From Rhipicephalus microplus (taxonomy: Eukaryota > Arthropoda > Arachnida > Ixodida > Ixodidae), in the NCBI RefSeq assembly GCF_043290135.1, contig NC_134701.1, positions 30,965,501-31,029,500 of the forward strand: a stretch of DNA of 64,000 nucleotides, in the 5' to 3' direction. Position numbers and translations under genes: made by a program. Position 1 is the first letter of the stretch; each line of letters starts with the position of its first letter. Positions 19,680 through 31,228 of the stretch are shown here, one piece after another. The notes beneath the pieces were generated by a model. It saw only the letters and a list, made by a program, of their open reading frames with translations. It was not told the DNA's origin and did not search any database.

Positions 19680-21285
19680 AGGGGCGAAGCTCCTTATTCG
19701 CAACTTTCACGATCTAGAGAGGGCGCTGGTGCAAGCTTAACTTGGCTGCCGTTTGTGGGATCGTGCAGCCGGCGCGCCGGCAGCCGCCACCGGTGTGCCC
19801 ATCACTTCGACCTGTGTAGTATTTTCGGCTGCAGCCACCGTGTTGTCAAGGCTTTGCTGAGAAGGTCATTGACTCTAGCGTGTATTATATCCCACACTGC
19901 GTGTTGAGAAACGCGTGTGCTGCGTATATTGAAAGGAAAAAAGTTTCGAACGCTGGGCACTTCGTCTGCTGTGGTGTACAGCTTTTTGAACGCGGCTCGT
20001 GCCACGGCCGGGAGAGACCGAGCAGCCATGTTCGTGCACAGCAGGAAACCTCGTGTTTGAAGGCACGGGGTCTGCACAGCGGCATCCAACATAGTTTGTG
20101 ATTCATCTAGCTCAGCAAGCAAACAATAGATTAAATCATTGCTACTACGACTCGCAGTGACTGTCCATCTTCACAATAACCGTAGTAGAAATTCCCAGCG
20201 ACAAAAGTTAAAACACCAGCGAGCCGCCAAAGTGAGGCAGACTGAACGGTGGCATGGGGTGGCTGCGTGTACATCCCCTAAACGACAGTTACGACGGATG
20301 CCGCATGGCGACGCCACCAGTTGTGAAAGTTGCGTATAGCGGCACCTGTTCGTTCCTCGTAGCCGTTCTAGTATGTAACAAGTATAACATTTTGACCTCC
20401 AAGGTGGTGCCGGTGAGAAATTTCTTCTGTGCGTTGTTGAACAGTAAAAAATAATGCTGAATGCACTCCAATGGCTGCTAATGGGCAATGAAATACAGGA
20501 GCATTCGGCTTTTAGTTAACGCGCACGATGCAATCCCCATTAGCAGCTATTGGCATGTACATTGAGCACTATCTGACAAGAAAGGGTTGCTACGTTATAC
20601 TCGCTGGGTGTAACCTCCTTCGTTTTATAAAGGTTTAGCGAGCGTTCAGCCGCTGTATCATGAATACAAAGAACTAGTATATACTATGAATGAACTCGAG
20701 GTGGTTAAAGGTGGAAAGTAGATACGAAGCGCAAGCCGTAAGAAAGTAAAAGCCGCATTATCCTGTCTCTCATTTCCCATTAGGAGCCATTGGCATGTAC
20801 ATTGAGCACTATCTGACAGGAAAAGGTTGCCACGTTACACTCGCTGGGCGTAACCTCCTCGGTTTTAGAAAGGTTTAGCGAGCGTTGGGCCACAGTGCCA
20901 TGAATACAGTGAACTAGTATATACCATGAACTCGAGGTGGTTAAAGGTTAGAAGTAGACCCGAAGCGCTAGCCGTAAGAAAATGTGCGTGTGCCACTTCT
21001 CGGTTAGTTCTTGGAATGTCCGCTGGATGGCGGAGCTTCTATTTGGGAAATATATGATGAAAAGATGCGAGATGGTAGTACTTGAAGTGTTGAATAGATG
21101 GACGAACGGACAAACAGACAGATGCATGGATGGACGCATGAACGGACGCAGGGGCGGATGCATGGACGAACGCAGGGACGGATACACGAACAGACGCACG
21201 CACGGATGGGCGGATGGACGGTCACACAGACGGAAGCATGGACGGACGGAAGCAAGAATGGATGGACGGACGAATGCTTCGCCCC
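19680..21285 (-). repeat. W repeat copy 2, long variant
   Basis: Reverse orientation: AGGGGCGAAGC at 19680-19690 and GCTTCGCCCC at 21276-21285. The GGAC/GGAT-rich minisatellite lies at 21095-21275. The block containing GCCATTGGCATGTACATTGAG...GCGCAAGCCGTAAGAAA is present twice in tandem (about 20530-20755 and 20780-20985). It also carries extra sequence at 19700-20450 not seen in copy 1. No coding support. Confidence 0.65.
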
Positions 21286-21948
21286 ACTCTCCATCATTCA
21301 CTGCGTGCATATGCTGCCAATTTTTTTTTCTCGTTGCTTGACTTGGAACCCCACATGCACCATTGAAAACGCAGCAGAAACTGCGGTAGGCAAAGCATCT
21401 TTTGCCTACGATGACAGCGCCACCGCATTTTCGTGACGTAAGTCTAGTGGAATTTGTCTATACCTGGTGCTTTATTCCACGCTGCAGGGGTGGTTCTCTA
21501 CAAGCAGAATTGAATATCCGCGGCTATATTTTAGGTTAATAATATTTAAATAACTACTATACCTGAAAATAACATATTACCATAACTATAGAAATAATTC
21601 ACCTTCTACTGTGCCGTTTCCTTCAATGGGTATCTGCCATGTGCCTAGGACACGAAGAAGACGGAGGCGTAGCCGGCCCGGCGCCAGCGCATGTGTGTGC
21701 GCGAATTGTGGCCTCCTCTTCACCGTCTCAACGCCGTTGCCTGAGCCACCGGCCCGGTGGCTTTGATATTTGACGCACTTAGGTGTTACATCGTGCTTCG
21801 CTGCGCCATTACGATTGTCTCACCTTTGCTTATTGGTTTCAGTCATCATACACGCAATCCCTGGACATCACGATGCGCCTGAGAGTGTACTACCATTGTT
21901 CTTTTCAGAAAGGGAGAGCAAGAAAATACGGTCGGATGACCCTGGCGC
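21286..21948. other. Intergenic, nothing recognised
   Basis: No gene, tRNA or repeat that I can assign. Confidence 0.4.
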
Positions 21949-23617
21949 CGGTACTATAGTGCCTAGAATATACTTACAAGTGTGCCGACCGCCAAGTGTT
22001 TACAATGAGAGACGCTGCCACTGCCGATGATGACTTCCTATGGAGGCTCCCAGACGGCGACCGTGCCATCCGAGCGGCGGAGCGCACCATTCGAGAGCGC
22101 GCGTTGCATGCGCATTCGTAAACCCAGTCGGTTGTGATGCAGTTGAGGGGCATTTCGGCTGTTGCGCGCATAGCGCATGCCTCCGCCTGTCTTTGCCGTG
22201 TTTCTTTTCTGCGTGCGTTGTTCACGCACCCAGACGACATCACGAAACTGTGATGTCGCAGAAAAGGAGGCGTATAGAGAGCGCCAGATTTTTTTTTTTT
22301 CATATGGTGTGAGTAGATACTGCTCTAACACCGAGCGGATCTTATTATTCAGCGCCCCTGCAGACCCAGAACGCTGAGCCGAGTGGAAAAAACAACAAAA
22401 AAAGCAAAAGGATCGAAGACTAACTGTGGCGCCTGTCGTCAGTGGCAAACATTTTAGTGAATGCTACGTTTAGCGCTCACTGCGTTCATTCAAAATTACA
22501 GCCGATGGTGTCATCAGTGGAAATCCCCCTTCAATCAAAAAGTCAAATCAAAAACTTTTATTCTTCAATTTATTCGAAATTTTCTCGACTTTTTTTTTCA
22601 CAGCCAAGATGATTTCTCGTTTAAAACGACGTCGCCGACACCAGCATATCTACGAAATGAGCTCTTTAATCCTGTTGCGTTAATATTCATTTTTTTTTGC
22701 ACCAGTCGACAATGTCCGCATCGGTACCCGGTGTTTCAATCAATGTGTCCGAAATCCTCAGAAATGAAGAAAATTTGATCTGTGCTGTAGCACTCAGAGC
22801 ACACTAGTTGTGAAAATAAACAATTTGCGTTTAATGAGTTAAGCTAACGTAAACATCATTAGAGTATTGAAGCTCATGCGAAAAACTTATCGTACCTTTC
22901 AGCAATAGAAAAATTGGCTTCTAGTAAATGTTGTGGCATAAAAAAATCAACCAAATACCGTGAGTTTCACTGTTGAATTTTACTTACCTTCATTTGATTC
23001 CTCTTTTTCCTCAGAAACCACGCGTATTCATTTATTTATTGGTAATTGTTTACCAAACACTCCCTGTTGTGCGCCGTATTAATGATGAAGGGGCGTGAGT
23101 ACGTTTGTAAGTGCAACGAAAAAATATTGCTTTGTTTACGCACCACCTCCCAACTGACGTTCTACACAGAAGTGTGGCAGCTTGGGCTAGTTGGTATGGC
23201 ATGACGATAGTTATAGCGCGAAAACAAAACGACGACACAGAGACAAGAAGGACACGAAAGACACGTGTGTGTCTTTCGTGTCCTTCTTGTCTCTGTGTCG
23301 TCGTTTTGTTTTCGCGCTATAACTATCCTCAGGCGTTCTACAGTTCTAAGTGCGCTGGGAGAGCCCATCAGCGCCTGTTGCACGCGCGCTTTGGCTGTAC
23401 TGTTGGTAGAGACACGACCGAGCGACCGTGGTAGAGATGCCGCTGACACCATTCCACTCGGGCTGCGGCTTGGGCCGCTCGGCCATTGGCTCGGCCTAGC
23501 ATGGTCTCTGCTGCTATCGCCATCTCGTGGCTGCCGGTGGAAGGCATCATTCTCCGTGCCACCGCGAAGGCCGCGGTCGGCACACTAGTAAGTATATTCT
23601 AGGCACTATACCGGTAC
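21949..23617. repeat. Segment bounded by ~44-bp inverted repeats
   Basis: Left arm 21949-21992 (core GTGCCTAGAATATACTTAC) and right arm 23573-23617 (reverse complement with the same core) differ by a three-base indel and one or two substitutions. Both arms end in GTGTGCCGACCGC. Inside are unrecognised sequence and hairpin H2. No flanking target duplication was found, and no ORF has recognisable motifs. It could be a non-autonomous element or two copies of one short repeat in opposite orientation. Confidence 0.6.
23172..23331. repeat. Hairpin H2, long near-perfect palindrome, PLE-end type
   Basis: Arms of nearly 60 bp (about 23206-23266 and 23272-23331) starting GATAGTTATAGCGCG are almost perfect inverses around a CACGTGTGTG centre. 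The left flank contains GCAGCTTGGGCTAGTTGGT, matching the block next to the PLE at 51 kb. The reverse flank is missing, so it is a one-sided foldback. Confidence 0.75.
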
Positions 23618-24151
23618 GAATGGAGGGAAGCACGGGTCGATGACGCACTATAGTCGGTTACAACCTAAAAATAAATACCCGCTTCAACCCCAGTGCAGCA
23701 ACGCGCCTCTAATTCGACTGTGCAGCAAAGCAGTGATTGTCGATTTCCGCGCAAACTATAAGCTCGTCTGTCTGGATAATGTAAATACTACGCATGATTT
23801 GAAATAAATGTTCGTCGTTTCTTGTTAAAATGTTACACTTGGCAGAGCAATGATGTCAAAATTTATATAATTTGCTCAAGAAGGGACCTTTTTTAACCAA
23901 AAGCTATCAAAACGAACACGTGCCTGTACGGTCACATGCCTCATTTACGCGTCCGCTTTTTGGCGTCACGACCTCACGTAAATAAGAAATAGACAATGAC
24001 TTGGACCTTTGGACCTGTTCCACGTTTCATAGGGTAAGATTACAGCCATTGTTTCAATTCCACCAGGTAAATTTTTATCATACTCACACTCGAAATAAAT
24101 TTCTTAGGTTCGAAACAAGCCGGATCTTATCCCGTGAGGGTACATCGAGCC
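23618..24151. other. Intergenic, nothing recognised
   Basis: No feature assigned before the hAT-like first exon. Confidence 0.4.
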
Positions 24152-24825
24152 ATGGGGAAGTGGGCCAAGTATGTGAGGAAGTATAAAAAAGAATGGCTGC
24201 AAGACCCTGAGCTCAAAAGTGCGTTTTGGTGCTTGCGTCCACCGTCCCATCAACACATGTTCGCCACGATGAGATTAATCACGGCATTTAGCCTATCAAG
24301 TGAATTAAGCTCGTCATGTGGTAGCTGAGGAAGACGGTTGCGCAATTCCCAAATTTCACAGCCGTTTATTTGTGCACCTCTCTTTTAAAGTTTCGGTTTC
24401 ACCAATGGAAACAGCTGTCGGACCACGTAAATTGCAGAAGTACTGTGAAATATGGTGCTCATTTTCGAGAATGAGGGAACGTATGGTGGGTGGGAAACTT
24501 AAAATTTACTAACGCAGTCCTAAAAAACTATTCGTATGATTTATCCGGGTCGTACTATATAGAGTCTAGGTATATCTAAGATGAGCCTCACAACACCACC
24601 TAAATGTGACTTTTTGTTTTGTTTTAGAGACAGGATTGCACCATCAAGGGCACATATATACTTAGTCAACGATACATCTGATATGGCGTACTGCAAAGTT
24701 TGCAAATGCAAGCTGAGGCCGCACATGGAAGACCTTAAAGTGTACACAACAAAAAAAAAGCATAAATATGATGAAGGTGAGAAAGGAACTGGCCGCTAGT
24801 ACACCCATAAACTCGTTGTTCAAGC

Positions 24826-24985
24826 CTGGGCCGTCCAAGCCAATGACAACCAAAATGAAGCTGGCCAAGCTGCGCCTCGCAGCTCACCTTGCCGTGCACA
24901 GTTCTTTGTGTTTTGCTGATCACCTCACTACAGTTGTTAAGAGTGCTTTCCAGGACTCCAGCGTAGCAGATGGACTGACCTTTGG
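24826..24985. repeat. Left copy of a 160-bp direct duplication in the hAT locus
   Basis: Starts CTGGGCCGTCCAAGCC and ends ACCTTTGG. It matches 26417-26576 over 160 bp with no gaps and six substitutions by my count (about 96%). The right copy continues into the rest of the hAT frame, whereas the left copy abuts the inserted composite. Confidence 0.8.
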
Positions 24986-26416
24986 CCTGCCATATGATGG
25001 CCTGCCATATGAGCGCGAAGCTCCCGTAATCTATAGGAACGCTACCTACGTAGGGTCTTTGTACTTGGCCTTCGAGACCAACAATTTTGGCGTTTACAGA
25101 TTTCAGAGGCAATGCCTTGCTTCGCTAGGGTTGCCTATTGAATAAGCGCAAAATGCCCGTCATGTATTGTGGCGTTATTTACGTAGGGTTATTTAAAATT
25201 ACGTTTACGTCTTTTAAAAATTTTTTACGTTATATTTGTTGCATTTAGGCTCCAAACACGTATAAATTTATTTAAATACAACCCTACTTAGGTGGCGCCA
25301 CCACCATAGTTTCTACGACATGACATGCGCGTCACTTCTCCTCAGGTACAGGTAGTGATATGCACAATACGGGAGGTACTGGTGCGTGACGACAACCTTC
25401 AAAGAGCGGTTGTCTACGCAAACCAAGAGACATGGCGGATGAGTCGAGAGGAAGGCTTTGAGGTGTTGGAAATAAAAGAGACAGGTGCATAGGTGCGGTG
25501 GTTTTCAACGAGACAGAATTCACTTCGATGGGCGGCTAGGTCATGAGGTGGGTTATCCGACTTGCAGGACGCGAGTAGCTTTTTTTTTTGGGTGGGGTGG
25601 GGGGGCACGCGGGCTTCTCGGGGTGCAGGATAGCTAGAAACAAGGAATACAACCAGGGAGACCCTTTGGCAGGTGGTACGGACAGATACGATTCCAAAGT
25701 GGCATCGGTATCTAAGATAGGTAGAGTCCGGCGCAGAAATAGACGTAGCCACGAATGCCGAGCCAATTCAGACATAGGGTAGGAAGGAGACAAGATGAGC
25801 AACTACAAGAAAATTTTTATTCAGATAGTCAAATAGAAATAGGTCCTAAACAAAATGAGAAAGTAATCACGGAGGATAATAAAACAGTGTGGACATACAC
25901 GATTCTAATTAGACTGTTTCAGCAAGACCTTGCTGAGGCACGTGACAAGTCACCCCACAAAAGAAGATACAAACCCAAGAGTTGGTGGGATGAGGAAGTT
26001 AAGAGGGCCATTGAAAAACGTAAGGAAGCCTCTAGGGAACACAGACACGCTAAGCAGCGGGGTGAACCGACAGATGATGTTGAAAGAAAATGAAAAATCT
26101 TTCTAAGCTGTAAAAGGTATGCATCCCTTCTGATCAATGAAAAGATTACAAAAAAGGGAGCTCAGTGCCTGGCAGAAGTACACAAAAAAGATAAAAAGTC
26201 AGCTGCGAAATTTTGGAACCACCTAAACTTCCTGATAAACGAGACGAGCCTAGAGCAGAGGTTTATAACTGCAGCTCAAGGTGCTAGGCTAGAAGGCGAC
26301 GTAGCTATTGAATATATAAGATTAAGGGTGATGGAAAAGTTTCAACAAAGAATTGCTTTATGCACCACAATAGACAAGGATGAATCAAGTGGCAAATGGT
26401 ACTTGATTCAATGGTA
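24986..26416 (+). mobile_element. T3: composite of upstream repeat plus 5' part of LINE T, inside the hAT locus
   Basis: 25004-25146 matches 13802-13947. 25147 onwards matches 15633 onwards through the ORF1 fragment, poly-T/G tract and the ORF2 N-terminus (25755-26093, with a stop TGA at 26091-26093). The copy ends near 26396 in the middle of ORF2. Identity to T2 is about 95% by eye. It lacks the TIR element, so it preserves the pre-insertion sequence. The 3' half and tail are absent, so ordinary 5'-truncating LINE insertion does not explain it; a segmental copy is more likely. Confidence 0.75.
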
Positions 26417-26576
26417 CTGGGCCGTCCAAGCCAATGACAACCAAGATGAAGCTGGCCAAGCTGCGCCTCGCAGCTCACCTTGCCGTGCACAGTTCTTTGT
26501 GCTTTGCTGATCACCTCACTACAGTTGTTAAGAGTGCTTTCCAAGACTCCAGCGTAGCGGACGGACTCACCTTTGG
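26417..26576. repeat. Right copy of the 160-bp direct duplication
   Basis: See 24826-24985. This copy is continuous with the downstream hAT frame (GRTNCKALVTKVLDPTFSD). Confidence 0.8.
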
Positions 26577-28101
26577 ACGCACTAATTGCAAAGCCCTTGT
26601 TACCAAGGTCCTCGATCCAACATTCTCCGACATGCCAGTGAAAGACAGAAGACAAGGACAATATTCCCCTATTGTGGACGAAAGTTCCGACAAATCCTGC
26701 ACTAAAGAGCTGGGCATTGTAGTGCGATATTTTTCTCGCAAAAGTGACAATTGTACCACGCGATTTTTGGGACTTGTTCCTATAACCGACGCATCCGCTA
26801 ATAGCATAGATTCTGCACTAAAGTCCTTCCTGCATTCATGCAGGTTGAACATGTCAAACTGTGTTGGAAATAGTACTGACGGCGCCAGTGTTATGTGCGG
26901 TAGGCACCATTTGCTGTACTCCCTAATAAAAGCAGATAACCCTCATTTAATCCTGGCGAAGTGCACATGCCACTCATTATATTTGGCTAGCAGGGAGGCG
27001 ACCAGTGCTCTGCCATCGAATATTGAATTTCTTGTACGGGAAACATACAGCTGGTTTTCGAGCTCGCCTAAAATACAGGAGCAATATCGAATGGTTTATG
27101 CCACAATTATTCGCAGTGACCCACTCAAACTCCAACACTAGGTGGGTGAGTGTCGCGCTCTCGGTGAGCCGGATTCTTGAGCAGCGGAATGAGCTTAAAC
27201 TGCACTTTCAGATGGCTCATTCGGCAGTGCGCTGCTATACAGCATGGCTGTTCCATGAGATGTTTCAGGGTGAACGAACCTACTTGTACATGATTGTTCT
27301 TTAGCCGATAGTATTGGAGTTTGACAGGGTCGATCGGCTGTTTCAAACAGAGAATCGGGACCCCGCTAAGCTCTTCAAAAACTTGGACCTCCTTGTACGG
27401 TCAATGCTTTTGAAAGTAGTGCGGCGTGAGCACGCGTCACCAACTGCTGATTCGGAAGGACACTGACTCCACCCACGTGCGTGCGCTCTGATAACAGTGT
27501 TTTTGGACGCTTTTCACTGGAGCTAACTCACGGATTCCGAAAAGGAGATCATGTTAGATCGTTGTCGAAGCTATAGTGTGGCATGTGTCGAATCCCTCGT
27601 AAAGAGACTTCCCGAGAACTTGGAGTTGTTCGAAAACCTTCAAATACCTTACCTCAAGCCATGTTCGCGACATGCCCTTTTCAAAATTTCTAAAGGTTTT
27701 ATCAGCTGCTAAACCAACAGGTGAGAAATCCATCATTGAAATGGAGTACGGAGTTCTTCGGGCGAAGCTTCCGTCTTTCAGTGTGAGTGAGAATGACGCG
27801 AAATTTCGGCGTACAATCCAGAAAACAAAAAAACACCACCGGTAAGCCTCTCTTTCCAAATTTGTCGAAATTAGTTTTTGCACTTCTTTGCCTGCCTGTG
27901 TCGAACGCTGTGGGAGAGCGGGTTTTCATCTAGGTTTCCGTAACTAAAACTGACCACAGGAATAGAATGACAACTGAAACACTTGAGATGATTTTGCATG
28001 TGCGTTTTGGGCTCAAAGAGTGGTATGGGTGCTGTGAGAGCTTCAAGCCCGATGACCACTTTATGACCAGATTTAACCGTGCTGTAATGCACGATAACTG
28101 A

Positions 28102-29829
28102 AAACACTGGTAAGCTTGGAAGGAGAGGGGAACACTAGCTTCCACCGTGGTTCGAAAGTAAGCTGCGGGAACACACTTAAGCAGCCATAAATGGCGGGTC
28201 TTCTTCTGGATCTAGGAATACTTATAGATTTTATATTTTCTTGTTTATATTTATTATTCTGTTTTGGCATTAGAAATAACGCCACTGTTTGAAGCCTGAG
28301 CCAACCATATTGCTTGCTCTTCTCATTTGTACCATTTTTCCGCTTTCGCCACGTCCAGCTTCAGCAACGATCGTCTGCAACTACTCCATCGGACCAGAAG
28401 CCTCGACTAGCTTTAGTAACAACAGTGTATTCATTGGTGCGCATAACTTATTGAGAAAATCGTAACGATCAATCGGTGGTCATTAAGGCTGAAAAATTTC
28501 AACGAAGATTGAGTGGTGCTCGTTGATTGCTGAAAGAAAAGAGCAATGACCTGATTTAAGAAATTTTCTAAAATAAACATCACACGTTTTTGTACGATGC
28601 TGCGTATCTATCTCCGTCTGCTCTAATGATCATACATAAATTTGGAGACTCAAGGCTCATGGTAGTCAGCCTTGGTAATTATTGTTGAGTAAATATAACT
28701 ACAGCATCTACAAGCGCAATAATGTTTTCGATTGCTGAATTGATTTATCTTGCAAGCTATTGTTTGTGGAATGCTTAACGCGATGCCTGAATATCGACAC
28801 TTTCACCCCATTTAACACGGCCCTTGCTAAGGTGGCTAGCCACTCTACCCTTGCACATGCCGCTACCACGGACACGCTGTTGTTGATATCACACGTCGAC
28901 TGCCAGTGCCTCAAAGTTTTGTTACTCGAGGTTGTGCAAAAAAAAAAACGTTCTGGTCGTGCACATGGAAATAACGCTGTAAATAAAGTTGGTTATATTT
29001 AGCTACAAACGTTTTTCTGCAGTATTTTTTGGCTACATTTTCACTACAGTATCGCTTGTTTTTTTGCTACGCTGCCTTGTGCGACCTGGCAACACTAGTT
29101 GTGGGTACTGCGGTTATGGTGGCTAGTATACTGCGGTTATGGGCGAGCGTCTATGCGCGCATCTATTTATCGTACAGACTCTTACCTAGGAAGAGGTTTT
29201 CTGGGGATTTTCTGACCTAGAGATTTTCGATGGTGGCGCCGTTTCGTCACAGCGGAGTTTTTGAAACGCCGCTTCGCCGACCTGTGAGGTGTTCGCTGGC
29301 CTGATTCTCAAGCTAGCGCCTTGCTCGAGTGAGTTTGATCGTTTGGCTGTGATTTGGCTCTGCGAGTCGTGCAACTTTCGTGTGGCTAACGTGGTGCACG
29401 AACTGGTGCCTCGTGGTGATTTTGTTTACATCGTCGGGACTCTGCTTGCTCGATCGACATACGTCGCAGGCTGAAGTGCGCTGTCTTGCCACAACAGGTC
29501 TCTATTCTCGTCTCTATTATTTGTATAATTGTACTCTGCCCTGTAGACCGCTATCCCACATGTAATAGGGAAAAATACCTGTCCACATCAGATAGCGTGA
29601 TAATATAGGACTATGCTGCCAAGAACACTTTCCCAGATGCCTCCCATATGTGGTGCTGGATTCTTTGGCACCTGTAATAGCTTTCTGAAAAGTTGTGTAA
29701 CTTGCACCGAGTCAACCTTTAATTACACTGATATGCTGGAATGGCAAAATTAAATTGGGCTTCGCGTTGCCCATTTGGAATCGAGGAAACAACACTGGTG
29801 TAATTGTGTCATTACAACTACACCAGTGT
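28102..29829. other. Intergenic, nothing recognised
   Basis: No coding block with known motifs. 28985-29060 shares TTTTTTGGCTACA/GGTTATATTT words with 19262-19400. The 5' boundary of the LINE fragment that follows is unclear and may lie near 29755. Confidence 0.4.
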
Positions 29830-30391
29830 AGTTCTCTCAATCCCTAAATGCATGCTTCTTCTCCCAAACGCTTAATTACCAAGTTAGAATGTATTCAGAG
29901 GCGTGCAGTATGGTTTGTGTGCTCTAGATGTAGATTACGGGATTCAGTAACTGACATGCTCAAATCATGCAATTTAGAGCCACTGGAAATTCGTTGACAA
30001 AAACAAAAACTTAAAACGTTATGGCGTATAATGCAAGAGATATTAAAAATACCTAAAGACGAGTACATATGCCTTCCCGGAAAACGTAGCGCCAAATTGA
30101 ATCATGATGCCCCCATTAAACCTTTCAACGCTCGCGCTGACAACTTTCGTTGGTCATTTTTTCCGGATGCTATAGAACAATGGAATCGTTTACCCCATCA
30201 TCTTGTTAATAGTACCAATGTGCAATCTTTTGACAGAGAAATTAATGCTTATTTTGGTCATGGTTGAATTAAACTATTGCCAATTTTGGTTTCTTGTGTG
30301 CATTGCTATTTGAGTGCCACTTGTTGTGGTTTACTGTTTCAACTTACTGTACTCCCTTACTGTTATGACCCTAAAGCAAAAATTTACAGTA

Positions 30392-30438
<47 letters not shown>

Positions 30439-30442
30439 GTGA
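29830..30442 (+). mobile_element. 5'-truncated CR1/L2-group LINE, C-terminal end plus (TAAA)n tail
   Basis: Plus strand. The C-terminal part of a reverse-transcriptase ORF reads LITKLECIQRRAVWF, RLRDSVTDMLKSCNLEPLEIR, then from 30031 a frame ending in FRWSFFPDAIEQWNRLPHH and a stop at 30265-30267. The FFP-x-W-N-LP pattern is the conserved end of CR1/L2/Jockey-type ORF2. A 3' untranslated stretch of about 120 bp runs into AAAT repeats (30390-30439). A TGA near 29994 interrupts the frame. Confidence 0.75.
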
Positions 30443-31228
30443 CCCTAGTTGTTTGCTTCTCCGCAACACTTTCACATGGCGGTGAAGCCGAACGCGTGTA
30501 AATGCCAGTATTTTAGGGCGCACTTCTTCGCAGTGCACGTGTATGACACTGAAGCCGAACATGTCGTATCATTTGTCATATTTGCAGGCGATTTGTCGTA
30601 TTTGCAATAGATGAGCGTTTCAAGTTCAAATCACTACGTATTTTTCTTTACTTTTATCCAACAACTTCATTTTTTTAAATTATGTGGACATATTTGTCAT
30701 GGATTTGCCACCAAAATCCTAAGCTCTCATATTATGGAAGAACAGGTCATCATTTGGTGCCTCCTACACACTGCTGTACCATGGAATGAACATGTCGGCT
30801 GTTTCTCATGCTAATACATACTGGGTGACATAATGGCCTTGGAATGGCTGTAAGCAACTATTCAGTCAAGCTGATATCCCCAAAGCCACGGATCTTGCAA
30901 AGCTTAGCTCTGAAAAACACTTCAGCTATATAAATGTTCGCTCTATTCTTAGTACAGCCCAAGGTATGCAAGCTTGTTCAGCTAACATCTGTGTCATTCC
31001 CTCCTGCTTCTTTTACGCCTAAGCTTGCAAGAGACACTAGCAAGTTTTTGCTTCTCAAGTTTTGTTTATTTTCAGCCTAAACCTGATTCTTCCATATTAT
31101 CTACTGGGTAAACCGCTTGAAGTAAACTACTGTAATGAATTATGAACACAGTATTTTAATTAATTTTAAAAAACTGCAATCAAGAAGCTAATGAGACAGC
31201 TACTGCAATATAGCCTTGCATTATCAAA
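30443..31228. other. Intergenic, nothing recognised
   Basis: AT-rich, no coding block or repeat assigned. Confidence 0.4.

Larger units (their letters stand above)
24152..28101 (+). pseudogene. hAT-like transposase-derived gene, broken and interrupted
   Basis: Blocks in order. 24152-24220: MGKWAKYVRKYKKEWLQDP, the N-terminal block of a tick/invertebrate hAT-like family. 24590-24760: AYCKVCKCKLRPH...KKKHK, a C2H2/BED-like zinc finger behind an acceptor (TTTTAG). 24826-24985: KLAKLRLAAHLAVHSSLC. After a 1.43-kb interruption, 26434-27141 carries IVDESSDKSCTKELGIVVRY, the RNase H-fold DES block, with VGNSTDGASVMCG and CTCHSLYLASREA. A frame change near 27120-27130 leads to NTRWVSVALSVSRILEQ and FDRVDRLFQTE. 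27550-27700 has CVESLVKRLPENLELFENL. 27890-28101 has the C-terminal dimerisation pattern NAVGERVF...ETLEMILHVRFG split over frames. Coding blocks are well preserved between breaks. Confidence 0.7.

Noticed and set aside
20948..21436. Overlapping long frames on both strands
   Set aside because: Minisatellite of the second W copy in reverse.
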